Of a stretch of 32,009 nt of DNA, positions 19,372 through 28,671 are shown in pieces (positions within the stretch are counted from its first letter, which is position 1; each line of letters begins with the position of its first letter). The position numbers were made by a program, and so were the translations under genes. The notes beneath the pieces were generated by a model, which was not told where the DNA came from, searched no databases, and was given only the letters and a program-made list of their open reading frames with translations. This DNA comes from Rhizobacter sp. (GTDB lineage: Bacteria; Pseudomonadota; Gammaproteobacteria; Burkholderiales; Burkholderiaceae_C): positions 1-32,009 of the forward strand of contig JAMLIM010000042.1 of the NCBI GenBank assembly GCA_023954175.1. The letters run 5' to 3'.

Positions 19372-19435
19372 TATGTTCGTTTTCTGTTCGTTTTCTCTTC
19401 GTATTATCCCTAGCAGCAGTTCGTGTTTGTTCGCA
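19372..19435. promoter_or_regulatory. Divergent glpD/glpR control region with phased TTCG half-sites
   Basis: TTCG occurs at 19376, 19387, 19398, 19420 and 19430, with spacings of 11, 11, 22 and 10 nt; a further TTCG at 19356 lies in the first codons of glpD. The first copy sits in TATGTTCGTT (19372-19381), which fits the half-site of the E. coli GlpR operator. The GTATTATCCC block (19401-19410), AT-rich for this genome, can supply a -10 in either direction: TATTAT toward glpR, GATAAT or TAATAC toward glpD. I could not identify convincing -35 boxes. Repression of both transcripts by GlpR is the inferred role. Confidence 0.65.
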
Positions 19436-19449
19436 TAGAGTCGACAACG

Positions 19450-20222
19450 ATGCAGCTCCAGCCACGACAGCTTCGTTTGATCGAGGAAGTGCGTCGCCTT
19501 GGCAGCGTCACGGTCGAGGCGCTGGCGGAGCACTTCGGCGTCACGCTGCAAACGGTGCGACGCGACGTGCGGTTGCTTGCGGAGGCAGGCGTGCTGGCGC
19601 GCTTTCACGGCGGCGTGCGCGTCCCGGGTTCGACCACCGAGAACCTGGCCTATCGTCAGCGGCAGCGGCTCAACGAAGCGGCCAAGCTGCGCATTGCATC
19701 GCGTGTGGCGAGCGACGTGCCGCACGGCTGTTCGCTGATCATCAACATCGGCACCACCGCCGAGGCGATCGCGCGCGAACTCATTCATCATCGCGGTCTG
19801 CGCGTGATCACCAACAACCTCAACGTGGCAGCCATCCTGTCCGACCACCCGGACTGCGAACTCATCGTCGCGGGCGGTGTCGTGCGCGCACGCGACCGCG
19901 CGATCATGGGTGAGGCGACGGTCGACTTCATCCAGCAGTTCAAGGTCGACATCGCACTCGTCGGCATTTCGGGTATCGAAGCCGACGGTACGCTGCGAGA
20001 TTTCGACTACCGCGAGGTGAAAGTGGCGCGCGCGATCTTCGAACACGCAAGGGAAATCTGGCTCGCCGCCGATCACAGCAAGTTCAACCGCCCGGCGATG
20101 GTCGAGCTGGCGCGCCTGGACAATCTGGACCGGCTCTACACCGACGCCCAGCCGCCCGAGCCCTTTCCCCACTTGCTCGCCGAAGCCGGGGTGCAATGCG
20201 TCGTCGCCGAGGAGCCCGCACC

Positions 20223-20226
<4 letters not shown>
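19450..20226 (+). CDS. glpR: Glycerol-3-phosphate regulon repressor (DeoR family)
   Basis: 258-residue repressor. An N-terminal DeoR-type helix-turn-helix lies at residues 1-55 ([20 protein letters not shown], then [19 protein letters not shown]). A sugar-phosphate-sensing domain follows with [51 protein letters not shown] and [17 protein letters not shown], closely tracking E. coli GlpR. ATG 19450 matches the family start; a GTG at 19423 is also in frame but would put one operator half-site inside the gene. The stop overlaps the glpK start as ATGA. The inducer is expected to be glycerol-3-phosphate. Confidence 0.94.
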
Positions 20227-21722
<1,496 letters not shown>

Positions 21723-21759
21723 GTATCCCGACCGCGAGCGTCTTCAAGGAAACGCCGGG

Positions 21760-21811
21760 CCGCCCCGAGTTTCCCGGTTCCGCCTTGGGGGGCGGACGCC
21801 GCAAGGCGGCG
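21760..21811. terminator. Palindromic element between convergent glpK and MFS genes
   Basis: Two GC-rich stems: CCGCCCC/GGGGCGG (21760-21766 and 21789-21795), then CGCCGC-AAG-GCGGCG (21797-21811). No T tract follows on either strand. The position between converging genes suits a bidirectional stop, but it may simply be a dispersed GC-rich repeat sharing the CCTTGGGGG core with the glpS-glpT gap. Confidence 0.4.
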
Positions 21812-21824
21812 GCCTTGGGGGCAC

Positions 21825-23006
21825 TCAGTACGCGTTGCCGCGCATGCCCAGCAGTCTCGCCGACGCCAGCGCGGCGAGCCCCGACAGCGCGAGGCTGCCC
21901 CACATCACGAGTGCATAGCTGCCGCTGCGATCGAACACCGCGCCCGCGACCACCGGGCCGAGCAGGTTGCCGGCGGCGGCGCCGGTGTAGAGCGTGCCGA
22001 GGATGCTCGCCACCGCGCGCGCACCGAAGAGGTCCATGCAGATCGCCGGCAACAGCGAGACGATGCCGCCGTAGCTGAGGCCGAACCAGAGCGCGAACAC
22101 GGCGAGCGCCGGGTAGCCGCCTGCGGCCCACCACATCAGGAAGGAAAGCCCCATCGACGCGAGCGCGAGCGTGAGCGTCAGCAGGCGGCCGATGCGGTCG
22201 GCGAGGGCACCGATCGCGAAGCGCCCGATGAGGCTGCCGATGCCGACCAGACCGACGAGGCCGACGGCGCGCGCGCTGTCGATGCCGAGGTCGCGCGCCG
22301 CCGCCGAGACATGCGCGAACGGGATGAACATGCCCGGCGCGCCCAGCACGACGGCGGCATACAGCCACCAGAAGCGCCGGTCGCGCAGCGCCTGGCCCAG
22401 GCTCTCGCCCGTCGGTCGGCCGCCCGCCGCGACCTGCGCGGCGGGCGCAGGCTTGAGCAACCACGCGGCGCCGAGGCCGACGATGAGCACGCCGATCGCG
22501 AGCACGCGCAGCGCGATGCGCCAGTCGAGCGCGGCGATCGCGGCCGTCGCCAGCAGCGGCACGGCGACCGTGCCGGCGCCGATGCCGGCACTCGCGATGC
22601 CCGCGGCCAGGCCGCGCCGCTGCCTGAACCAGGGTTGCACGCAGGCGATCGCGGGCGTGTAGACGAGCGCGATGCCAACGCCGATGCCGACGCCGTAGGT
22701 GGCGTAGATCAGCGTCAGCGAACCGGCGAGGCTGCTGCCGGCGAGCCCGAGCGCAATGCACAGCATGCCGGCGATCGCGGCCGCGCGCGGGCCGAAGCGG
22801 TCCGCGAGCATGCCGCCGCCGGCACCCAGCAGGAAGTAGAGCAACCCCGACAGGCCGAAGACGAACGCGACGTCGGCGCGCTGGGCATCGAACTCGGCGG
22901 CAAAGGATGCGAAGAAGGCGGCGAACGAATACGCCACGCCGAAGATCACCGCGAGGCAGACGAAGGTGGCCCAGACGACGACCCAGGCGTAGCGCGGCTC
23001 CTTCAT
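21825..23006 (-). CDS. Major facilitator superfamily transporter
   Basis: 393-residue inner-membrane transporter with about twelve hydrophobic segments. The start MKEPRYAWVVVWATFVCLAV and the loop-2 motif GGGMLADRFGPRAAA fit MFS proteins of the monocarboxylate/oxalate-type group. An Arg-rich loop follows helix 5 (PWFRQRRGLAAGIASAGIGAG), which is characteristic of that group. The substrate cannot be told; organic acids are the family's usual cargo. A GTG at 23039 would add eleven residues; I prefer ATG 23006. It converges on glpK and diverges from the RND adaptor gene with 126 bp between, a gap in which I see no clear promoter. Confidence 0.88.
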   Translation of the reverse strand: MKEPRYAWVVVWATFVCLAVIFGVAYSFAAFFASFAAEFDAQRADVAFVFGLSGLLYFLLGAGGGMLADRFGPRAAAIAGMLCIALGLAGSSLAGSLTLIYATYGVGIGVGIALVYTPAIACVQPWFRQRRGLAAGIASAGIGAGTVAVPLLATAAIAALDWRIALRVLAIGVLIVGLGAAWLLKPAPAAQVAAGGRPTGESLGQALRDRRFWWLYAAVVLGAPGMFIPFAHVSAAARDLGIDSARAVGLVGLVGIGSLIGRFAIGALADRIGRLLTLTLALASMGLSFLMWWAAGGYPALAVFALWFGLSYGGIVSLLPAICMDLFGARAVASILGTLYTGAAAGNLLGPVVAGAVFDRSGSYALVMWGSLALSGLAALASARLLGMRGNAY

Positions 23007-23132
23007 GGGGCCGAGTCTATCGATCCCTGTCGCGGGCACGCCGCGACACCCATGGGTATTGCCGCCTTGCCCGCGCGGACCATGTTGCTATGCTGCCTCG
23101 GCTTCAGGGCAACACGTCTGCGCCGTCATCCC

Positions 23133-24359
23133 ATGCATCCCAGGATCCGCAACTGCCCGCGCGCCGTCGTCTGGCGCACGCGCGGCCTGCTGCTCGTCTG
23201 CGCCGTCGCCGTGGCGGCCTTGTCGGCCTGCGGCAAGCCGCCGGAGAAGCCACCGCCGGCGCCGCTCGACGTGACGACGCTGACGGTCGAGCCGCGCGAC
23301 GTGCCGGTGTCGGGCGTCTACGTGGCGCAGACGCAGAGTTCGCAGGCGGTGAACATCCAGGCGCGCGTCTCGGGCTTTCTCGACCAGCGTGTCTACACCG
23401 AAGGCGCGTTCGTCAAGAAGGGCCAGGTGCTGTTCCGGATGGACCCGAAGCCGTTTCAGGTGCAGGTCGATGCCGCGGCGGCGGCGCTGCAGCGCAACCA
23501 GGCCGCGCTGCAGGTCGCGACGGCGAACCTGAACCGCACCAAACCGCTGGCGCAGAAGAACGCGCTGTCGCAGAAGGACCTCGACGACGCCCAAGGCCAG
23601 TACGAGCAGTCGGCGGCGGCGGTGGCGCAAAGCCAGGCGCAACTCGAATCGGCGAAGCTCGATCTGTCCTACACCGTGATCAGCTCGCCGGTGGACGGCG
23701 TCAGCAGCTATGCGGCGGTTGCCGACGGCACCTATGTCAGCCCGCAGAACAGCCAGCTGACGACGGTCTCGGTGCTCTCGCCGATGTGGGTCAACTTCAG
23801 CCTGTCCGAGAACGAATTCCAGCGCATCGAGAACGACATCAAGGCGGGCCGGCTGCGCCTGCCGGCGGACCGCCGCATGATCGTCGAGATCGAGCAGGTG
23901 GACGGCAGCGTGTTTCCGTTCACCGGGCGGATCACGTTCGCCGATCCGTCGTACAACCCGCAGACCGGCACTTTCCTGATCCGCGCCACGGTGGACAACC
24001 CGAAGGGCGTGTTGCGCCCGAACCAGTACGTGCGCGCGCGGCTCAAGGGCGGCGTGCGGCCGGACGCGATCCTGGTGCCGCAGCGCGCGGTGCAGCAAAG
24101 CGGCCAGGGCCATTTTGTCTGGCTCGTCGACAAGCAGGGCCTGGCCGAGCAGCGTCCGGTCGTGGTCGGCGACTGGTACCAGGACAACTGGTTCATCAAC
24201 GAAGGGCTGCAGCCCGGCGAGCAGCTCGTCGTCGACGGCGGGCAGCGCCTGTCGCCGGGCGCGAAGGTCGTCGTGAAGGCGCGCGAAGCGGCGAAGTCCG
24301 CCGCCGCCGCATCCGCCGCGCACGCACCGGTCGCGGCGGCGAGCGCTGCAAGCCGCTAG
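23133..24359 (+). CDS. RND efflux periplasmic adaptor lipoprotein
   Basis: Membrane-fusion protein linking pump and outer-membrane channel, 408 residues. The lipoprotein signal has lipobox LSAC with C33 as acylation site. It then shows the lipoyl half-motif VNIQARVSGFLDQRVYTEGA, FVKKGQVLFRMDPKPFQVQV, a coiled-coil hairpin rich in Ala/Gln (about 105-175), the second lipoyl half (LSYTVISSPVDGVSSYAAVA), and a beta-barrel domain with FADPSYNPQTGTFLIRATVD. The Ala-rich tail (from about 385) is low complexity. ATG 23133 is chosen because it gives a standard lipoprotein signal; an upstream in-frame ATG at 23082 would lengthen it. It is separated from the pump gene by 13 nt. Confidence 0.93.
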   Translation: MHPRIRNCPRAVVWRTRGLLLVCAVAVAALSACGKPPEKPPPAPLDVTTLTVEPRDVPVSGVYVAQTQSSQAVNIQARVSGFLDQRVYTEGAFVKKGQVLFRMDPKPFQVQVDAAAAALQRNQAALQVATANLNRTKPLAQKNALSQKDLDDAQGQYEQSAAAVAQSQAQLESAKLDLSYTVISSPVDGVSSYAAVADGTYVSPQNSQLTTVSVLSPMWVNFSLSENEFQRIENDIKAGRLRLPADRRMIVEIEQVDGSVFPFTGRITFADPSYNPQTGTFLIRATVDNPKGVLRPNQYVRARLKGGVRPDAILVPQRAVQQSGQGHFVWLVDKQGLAEQRPVVVGDWYQDNWFINEGLQPGEQLVVDGGQRLSPGAKVVVKAREAAKSAAAASAAHAPVAAASAASR

Positions 24360-24372
24360 AGACCGGCGCGCC

Positions 24373-27300
24373 GTGTTCTCGCGCTTCTTCATCGAGCGGC
24401 CGATCTTCGCGATCGTCGTCGCGCTGCTGATTCTGCTCGCCGGCCTCGTCTCGCTGACCGCGCTGCCGGTGCAGCAGTACCCGGCGATCACGCCGGTGCA
24501 GGTGACGGTGCAGGCAACATACCCGGGCGCCGATTCGAAGACGCTTGCGGATTCCGTCGCCTCGCCGATCGAGGCGCAGGTCAACGGCGTCGACGGCATG
24601 CTCTACATGAGCAGCGCGAGTTCCGCCACCGGCCAGCTCACGCTGACGGTGTACTTCTCGCTCGACACCGACCCCGACATCGCGCAGGTGCAGGTGCAAA
24701 ACCGCGTCAACCTGGCGCTGCCGCAGCTGCCGTCCGCGGTCACGCAGCAGGGCGTGTCGGTGCAGAAGAAGTCGGCGACGATCATGATGCTCGTCGCGAT
24801 CACCGGCGACGCCGCGCGCTACGGGGCGGACTACGTCGCCAACTACGCGAACGTCTACGTGCTCGATGCGTTGAAGCGCGTGCCGGGCGCAGGCCAGGCG
24901 CAGATCATGGGCGTGCCGGACCAGGCGATGCGCATCTGGATGAACCCGGACCGCATGGCGTCGCTCGGCATCACGACGAGCGACATCGCGAACGCCGTCA
25001 ACCAGCAGAACGCGCTCTTCGGCGCCGGCCAGATCGGGCAGCAGCCGAACGCGACGCCGGTCGAGCTGAGCTTCCCGGTCGTCACCCAGGGCCCGTTCAT
25101 CGACCCGCGCAAGTACGAGCACATCATCCTGCGCGCGAGCCAGGACGGCAGCGCGATCGTGCGCGTCGGCGACGTCGCGCGCGCCGAGGTCGGCCTGCGC
25201 CAGTACATCGTCGACAGCCGGCTCGACAACGCGCCCGCCACCTTCATCGCGGTCTACCAGCAGCCGGGCGCGAACGGCCTCGTCGTCTCGAGCGCGGTGA
25301 GGAAGTCGCTCGAGGAGATGAAGGCGCGCTTTCCGGCCGGCATCGACTACGCGATCGCGCTCGACACCAACGACTTCGTGCGCCTGTCGATCGAGGAGGT
25401 GTTCAAGACGCTCGCCGAGGCGCTCGTGCTCGTCGTGCTCGTCGTCTACCTGTTCCTGCAGAGCCTGCGCACGACGCTGATCTGCTCGATCGCGATCATC
25501 ATCTCGCTCGTCGCGACCTTCGCCGGCATGCTCGCACTCGGCTTCTCGATCAACCTGCTGACGTTGTTCGGGCTGATCCTGTCGATCGGCATGGTGGTCG
25601 ACGACGCGATCGTCGTCTGCGAGAACGTCGAGCGCAACATGCACGAGCACCAGCTGGCGCCGAAGGAGGCGACGATCCGCTCGATGGGCGAGATCGGCAG
25701 CTCGCTCGTCGCCGTCGTGCTCGTGATGGCCTCGGTGTTCGTGCCGGCCGCCTTCCTGCCCGGCACGACGGGGCAGCTCTACAAGCAGTTCGCGATCACG
25801 ATCGTGATCTCGGTCGCGGTGTCGGGCTTCATCGCGCTGACGCTCACGCCGGCACTGTGCGCGATGCTGCTCAGGCACAACCCGCCGCCGACGCGCGGCC
25901 CGTTCGCCTGGTTCAACCGCCAGGTCGATCGCGTGACGCGCGGATTCGGCCATGCGGTGGAGTGGTTCATCAAGCGCATGGTCGTCGCCTTCGCGCTGCT
26001 CGCCGTGTTCCTCTACGCGATCTGGCACCTGTTCGCGATTCTGCCGACGAGCTTCGTGCCGCAGGAGGACCAGGGCTACGCGATGGTCGCGATCATCATG
26101 CCGCAGTCGGCGAGCCTGTCGCGCACGCAGGCCGTGGCGGAGAAGGTGGACGCGATCCTTGCCGGAATCCCCGGCGTCGACAAGCGAACCATGATCACCG
26201 GCTACAGCCTGATCGACGGCGGCTTCAAGAACAACGCGGCGACCTTCTTCGTCACCTTCAAGCCGTTCGACGAACGCTACGCCTCGATCGAGGCGGCGAA
26301 GTCGCAGAACGCGCGCGTGATCCTCGTCAATCTGTTCGACCAGGCCAAGCTGATCGAGGAGGGCGTCGTGCTGCCGATCGCGCCGCCGCCTATTCCCGGC
26401 ATCGGCACGACCGGCGGCTTCGAGTTCTGGATCCAGGACACGGCGGCCGGCTCGCCGGTCGAGCTCGAGGCGCAGACGCAGGCCTTCCTCGCGAAGGCGC
26501 GCGCGCGGCCCGAACTCACCGCGCTCAACACGACGTTCTCGGCCAGCGCGCAGCAGCTGCGGGCCGAGGTCGATCGCGACAAGGCGACGCTGCTCGGCGT
26601 GCCGGTGCAGGACGTCTACAGCGCGATCCAGGCCCAGTTCGGCTCGCTCACGGTGAGCCAGTTCACCCAGTTCAGCCGCGTCTGGTGGGTCATCCTGCAG
26701 TCCGACGCGCGCTTTCGCGAGCAGCCGTCGGATCTGACGCGGCTCTACACGCGATCGAACCAGAACCAGATGGTGCCGCTTGCGGCGGTCGTCAGCACCG
26801 AGTGGGGCTCGGGGCCCGACATCCTGCCGCACTTCAACGGCTTCCCTGCGGCCAAGATCATCGGCAACGCCGCCGGCGGCTACAGCTCGGGGCAGGCCAT
26901 CGCCGCGATGGAGGCAGTCGCGGCGACGCTGCCGCCGCAGTACACCGCCGCCTGGTCGGGCATCGCGTTCGACGAGAAGCAGTCGGGCGGCACGTCGATG
27001 ATCGCGTTCGCGTTCGGCCTGCTGATCGTCTTCCTCGTGCTCGCCGCACAGTACGAAAGCTGGACGCTGCCGGGCGCGGTGATGACGGCGATCCCGTTCG
27101 GCGTGCTCGGCGCGCTGCTCGTCAACTACGCACGCGGCCTCGACAATGACGTCTACTTCCAGATCGGCCTGCTCGTGCTGATCGGCCTCGGCGCGAAGAA
27201 CGCGGTGCTGCGCGTGTCGGCGGCGGTCGACTTCCGCAAGCAGGGCCACAGCATCCTCGACGCCACCCGCCTCGCCGGCGAGCAGCGGCTGCGCCCGATC

Positions 27301-27612
27301 ATCATGACCTCGCTCGCGTTCGCCGTCGGCTGCCTGCCGCTCGCGATCGCGCTCGGCGCCGGCGCGAACGCGCGCCACTCGATCGGCACCGGCATCATCG
27401 GCGGCATGATCGGCGAGACGACGCTTGCGATGCTCTACGTGCCGCTCTTCTTCTACCTCTTCGACCGGCTCGCCGAGCGCAAGAAAGGCGGCGGTGGCGC
27501 TCCCGCCGCGCCGGCTCCGGCCACGCCACCGGCCGACTCCTCAGGTGCAACCGCGCCCGAGCCGACGGCCCTCACGCAAGCACCCGCGGCTGCGCCGGAT
27601 GAAAGGGCTTGA
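24373..27612 (+). CDS. RND multidrug efflux pump, AcrB/MexB type (HAE1)
   Basis: Inner-membrane proton-driven exporter, 1079 residues, starting at GTG 24373 (MFSRFFIERPIFAIVVALLI). Proton-relay residues are in place: the Asp pair in GMVVDDAIVVCENVERNM (helix 4) and the Lys in GLGAKNAVLRVSAAVDF (helix 10). The porter domain motifs PAITPVQVTVQATYPGA and GYSLIDGGFKNNAATFFVTF are typical. The C-terminus carries an extra Ala/Pro/Thr-rich tail of about 45 residues after FYLFDRLAERKKGGGG. Substrates are probably lipophilic drugs or solvents, by family; specificity is not deducible. It is co-transcribed with the adaptor. No adjacent TetR-type repressor gene is present. Confidence 0.95.
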   Translation: MFSRFFIERPIFAIVVALLILLAGLVSLTALPVQQYPAITPVQVTVQATYPGADSKTLADSVASPIEAQVNGVDGMLYMSSASSATGQLTLTVYFSLDTDPDIAQVQVQNRVNLALPQLPSAVTQQGVSVQKKSATIMMLVAITGDAARYGADYVANYANVYVLDALKRVPGAGQAQIMGVPDQAMRIWMNPDRMASLGITTSDIANAVNQQNALFGAGQIGQQPNATPVELSFPVVTQGPFIDPRKYEHIILRASQDGSAIVRVGDVARAEVGLRQYIVDSRLDNAPATFIAVYQQPGANGLVVSSAVRKSLEEMKARFPAGIDYAIALDTNDFVRLSIEEVFKTLAEALVLVVLVVYLFLQSLRTTLICSIAIIISLVATFAGMLALGFSINLLTLFGLILSIGMVVDDAIVVCENVERNMHEHQLAPKEATIRSMGEIGSSLVAVVLVMASVFVPAAFLPGTTGQLYKQFAITIVISVAVSGFIALTLTPALCAMLLRHNPPPTRGPFAWFNRQVDRVTRGFGHAVEWFIKRMVVAFALLAVFLYAIWHLFAILPTSFVPQEDQGYAMVAIIMPQSASLSRTQAVAEKVDAILAGIPGVDKRTMITGYSLIDGGFKNNAATFFVTFKPFDERYASIEAAKSQNARVILVNLFDQAKLIEEGVVLPIAPPPIPGIGTTGGFEFWIQDTAAGSPVELEAQTQAFLAKARARPELTALNTTFSASAQQLRAEVDRDKATLLGVPVQDVYSAIQAQFGSLTVSQFTQFSRVWWVILQSDARFREQPSDLTRLYTRSNQNQMVPLAAVVSTEWGSGPDILPHFNGFPAAKIIGNAAGGYSSGQAIAAMEAVAATLPPQYTAAWSGIAFDEKQSGGTSMIAFAFGLLIVFLVLAAQYESWTLPGAVMTAIPFGVLGALLVNYARGLDNDVYFQIGLLVLIGLGAKNAVLRVSAAVDFRKQGHSILDATRLAGEQRLRPIIMTSLAFAVGCLPLAIALGAGANARHSIGTGIIGGMIGETTLAMLYVPLFFYLFDRLAERKKGGGGAPAAPAPATPPADSSGATAPEPTALTQAPAAAPDERA

Positions 27613-27863
27613 GTTGAAGGCGATGACTAGCGCGCAGGCTGGAATACCGCGCGAGTCAGGGCCGCGGCATGAGGCACTTCGCGGTCGCATGCTGCACGAT
27701 CAGGCACTGCTTGATGAGGTTCTTTGTGGTGTGGCGCCATGTGGTCCGCGGCTGTGTGTTGCGCCGCGGCGTTGCGGGAAGTCGTCGTCGCTTGTCGAAC
27801 AGGCCGTTCGCAGTGACCTGAGCGGCAAAGGCGCGCCCGGGCAGTCCACGGCGCTTCACCTCC
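27613..27863. other. Non-coding or degraded stretch of lower GC after the pump gene
   Basis: No convincing gene. The part at about 27660-27800 is visibly less GC-rich than its surroundings. On the minus strand it holds a 67-codon open frame (27656-27859, ending HATAKCLMPRP), rich in Arg and Thr and lacking any family I can name. Together with the repeats that follow, this separates the pump gene from its outer-membrane partner by 1,059 bp. Confidence 0.4.
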
Positions 27864-28374
27864 GCGGTCGGCGCGGTGCGCCGACTGCCCTGCGATGCTC
27901 GGTCTCGCGGCCACGTCGCTCAACTCACTGCGCTCACTGCGTTCGCTCCGTTCAGACAATCGCGACGGGTCAGATCACGAAGCGCGCTGCGCGCGCGGCC
28001 ACGAGCCCTGGCCTTGCAGGCCGCGCCGGGCGAGGACGCCCGGCCGTTCGCAGGCACAAGCGGTCCCCGGACCGCTTGTGTCCCTGCTCACCTGCTCGGC
28101 GCTGCGCAGGCGCGCCGTGGCCTGCCCGAGCACGCCTTTGCGGGTCGTCTTGTGGTGCACCCCGCAAGAGAAGAACCGTCGCGGCAGGCGGTGCCCGCCG
28201 GGGGCGATTTGTGGAGCGACGAGGATCGCAGGACAGGGGTCGGCGCGCGCAGCGCGCTTCGTAGACTGACTCGTCGCAACTGTTTGAGCGCAACGAACGA
28301 AGTGAGTGAAGCGAGTTCTGCGACGCGACCCCTGGCCGAGAACCGCAGTGCAGTCGGCGCGAAGCGCCGACCGC
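27864..28374. repeat. Large imperfect inverted repeat (arms about 135 bp)
   Basis: The left arm 27864-27998 matches the reverse complement of 28241-28374. The inner 90 bp of each arm (27909-27998 and 28241-28330) align without gaps, with 71 of 90 positions identical by hand count. The innermost block, GAAGCGCGCTGCGCGCG, is identical in both. The arms include degenerate CTCACTGCG-like units that read as Ser-Glu-Arg repeats in translation. The 242-bp core has further hairpins, including CCGGGCG-AGGA-CGCCCGG at 28026-28043. It looks like a dispersed intergenic element or MITE-like remnant; there is no transposase. Confidence 0.7.
28055..28080. repeat. Perfect 12-bp palindrome in the core of the large inverted repeat
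   Basis: CACAAGCGGTCC (28055-28066), a CC spacer, then GGACCGCTTGTG (28069-28080). The arms are perfect. No T tract adjoins it on either strand, so it is not a standard terminator. It lies within the inverted-repeat element and would form a strong hairpin in any read-through transcript from the pump gene toward the outer-membrane factor gene. Confidence 0.75.
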
Positions 28375-28382
28375 GCAACCAT

Positions 28383-28550
28383 GAGCCCTCGGCGGGTACC
28401 GCCTGGCGCGACGCGAAAGCGCCGGAGCCCTCGGCGGGTACCGCCTGGCGCGACGCGAAAGCGCCGGAACCCTCGGCGGGTACCGCCCGACCCGATGCCA
28501 AAGCACCGAAACCCCAGGCGGGCACCGCCTGGCGCGACGCCAAGGCGCTG
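28383..28550 (+). repeat. Four tandem 42-bp units encoding a 14-residue repeat
   Basis: Copies start at 28383, 28425, 28467 and 28509. The first two are identical; the third and fourth have diverged. In the frame beginning at 28383 each unit reads EPSAGTAWRDAKAP (copy 3 EPSAGTARPDAKAP, copy 4 KPQAGTAWRDAKAL). By hand count 9 of the 15 differences from copy 1 fall at third codon positions of this frame. The frame is open from 27876 to 28670 and has a possible GTG start at 28302 (122 residues), but no good ribosome-binding site. Whether it is expressed is unknown. Confidence 0.75.
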
Positions 28551-28671
28551 GGACACCCGGCGCTCCGCGCCCCCACCGGCATACGAACACCGGCGCAACC
28601 CATCAAACGTCCGCAAGCGCATCGATGCCTCATTCCGTGTGCAGTGCGCGACGCGCACCGGGGCGATTGAG

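Noticed and set aside
24196-27378. A 1060-codon open frame antisense to the RND pump
   Set aside because: The composition is Arg/Asp/Glu/His-rich as expected from reading GC-rich codons backwards, with no recognisable domain, while the plus strand encodes a complete AcrB-like pump.
28306-28671. Long N-terminal extension of the outer-membrane lipoprotein through the 42-bp repeats
   Set aside because: The extension is Arg/Pro-rich and would remove the lipoprotein signal from the N-terminus; the third-position bias of the repeats supports a different frame.
27613-28671. CRISPR array suggested by tandem repeats
   Set aside because: The 42-bp units are directly adjacent with no spacers and diverge in a codon-like way; there are no cas genes.
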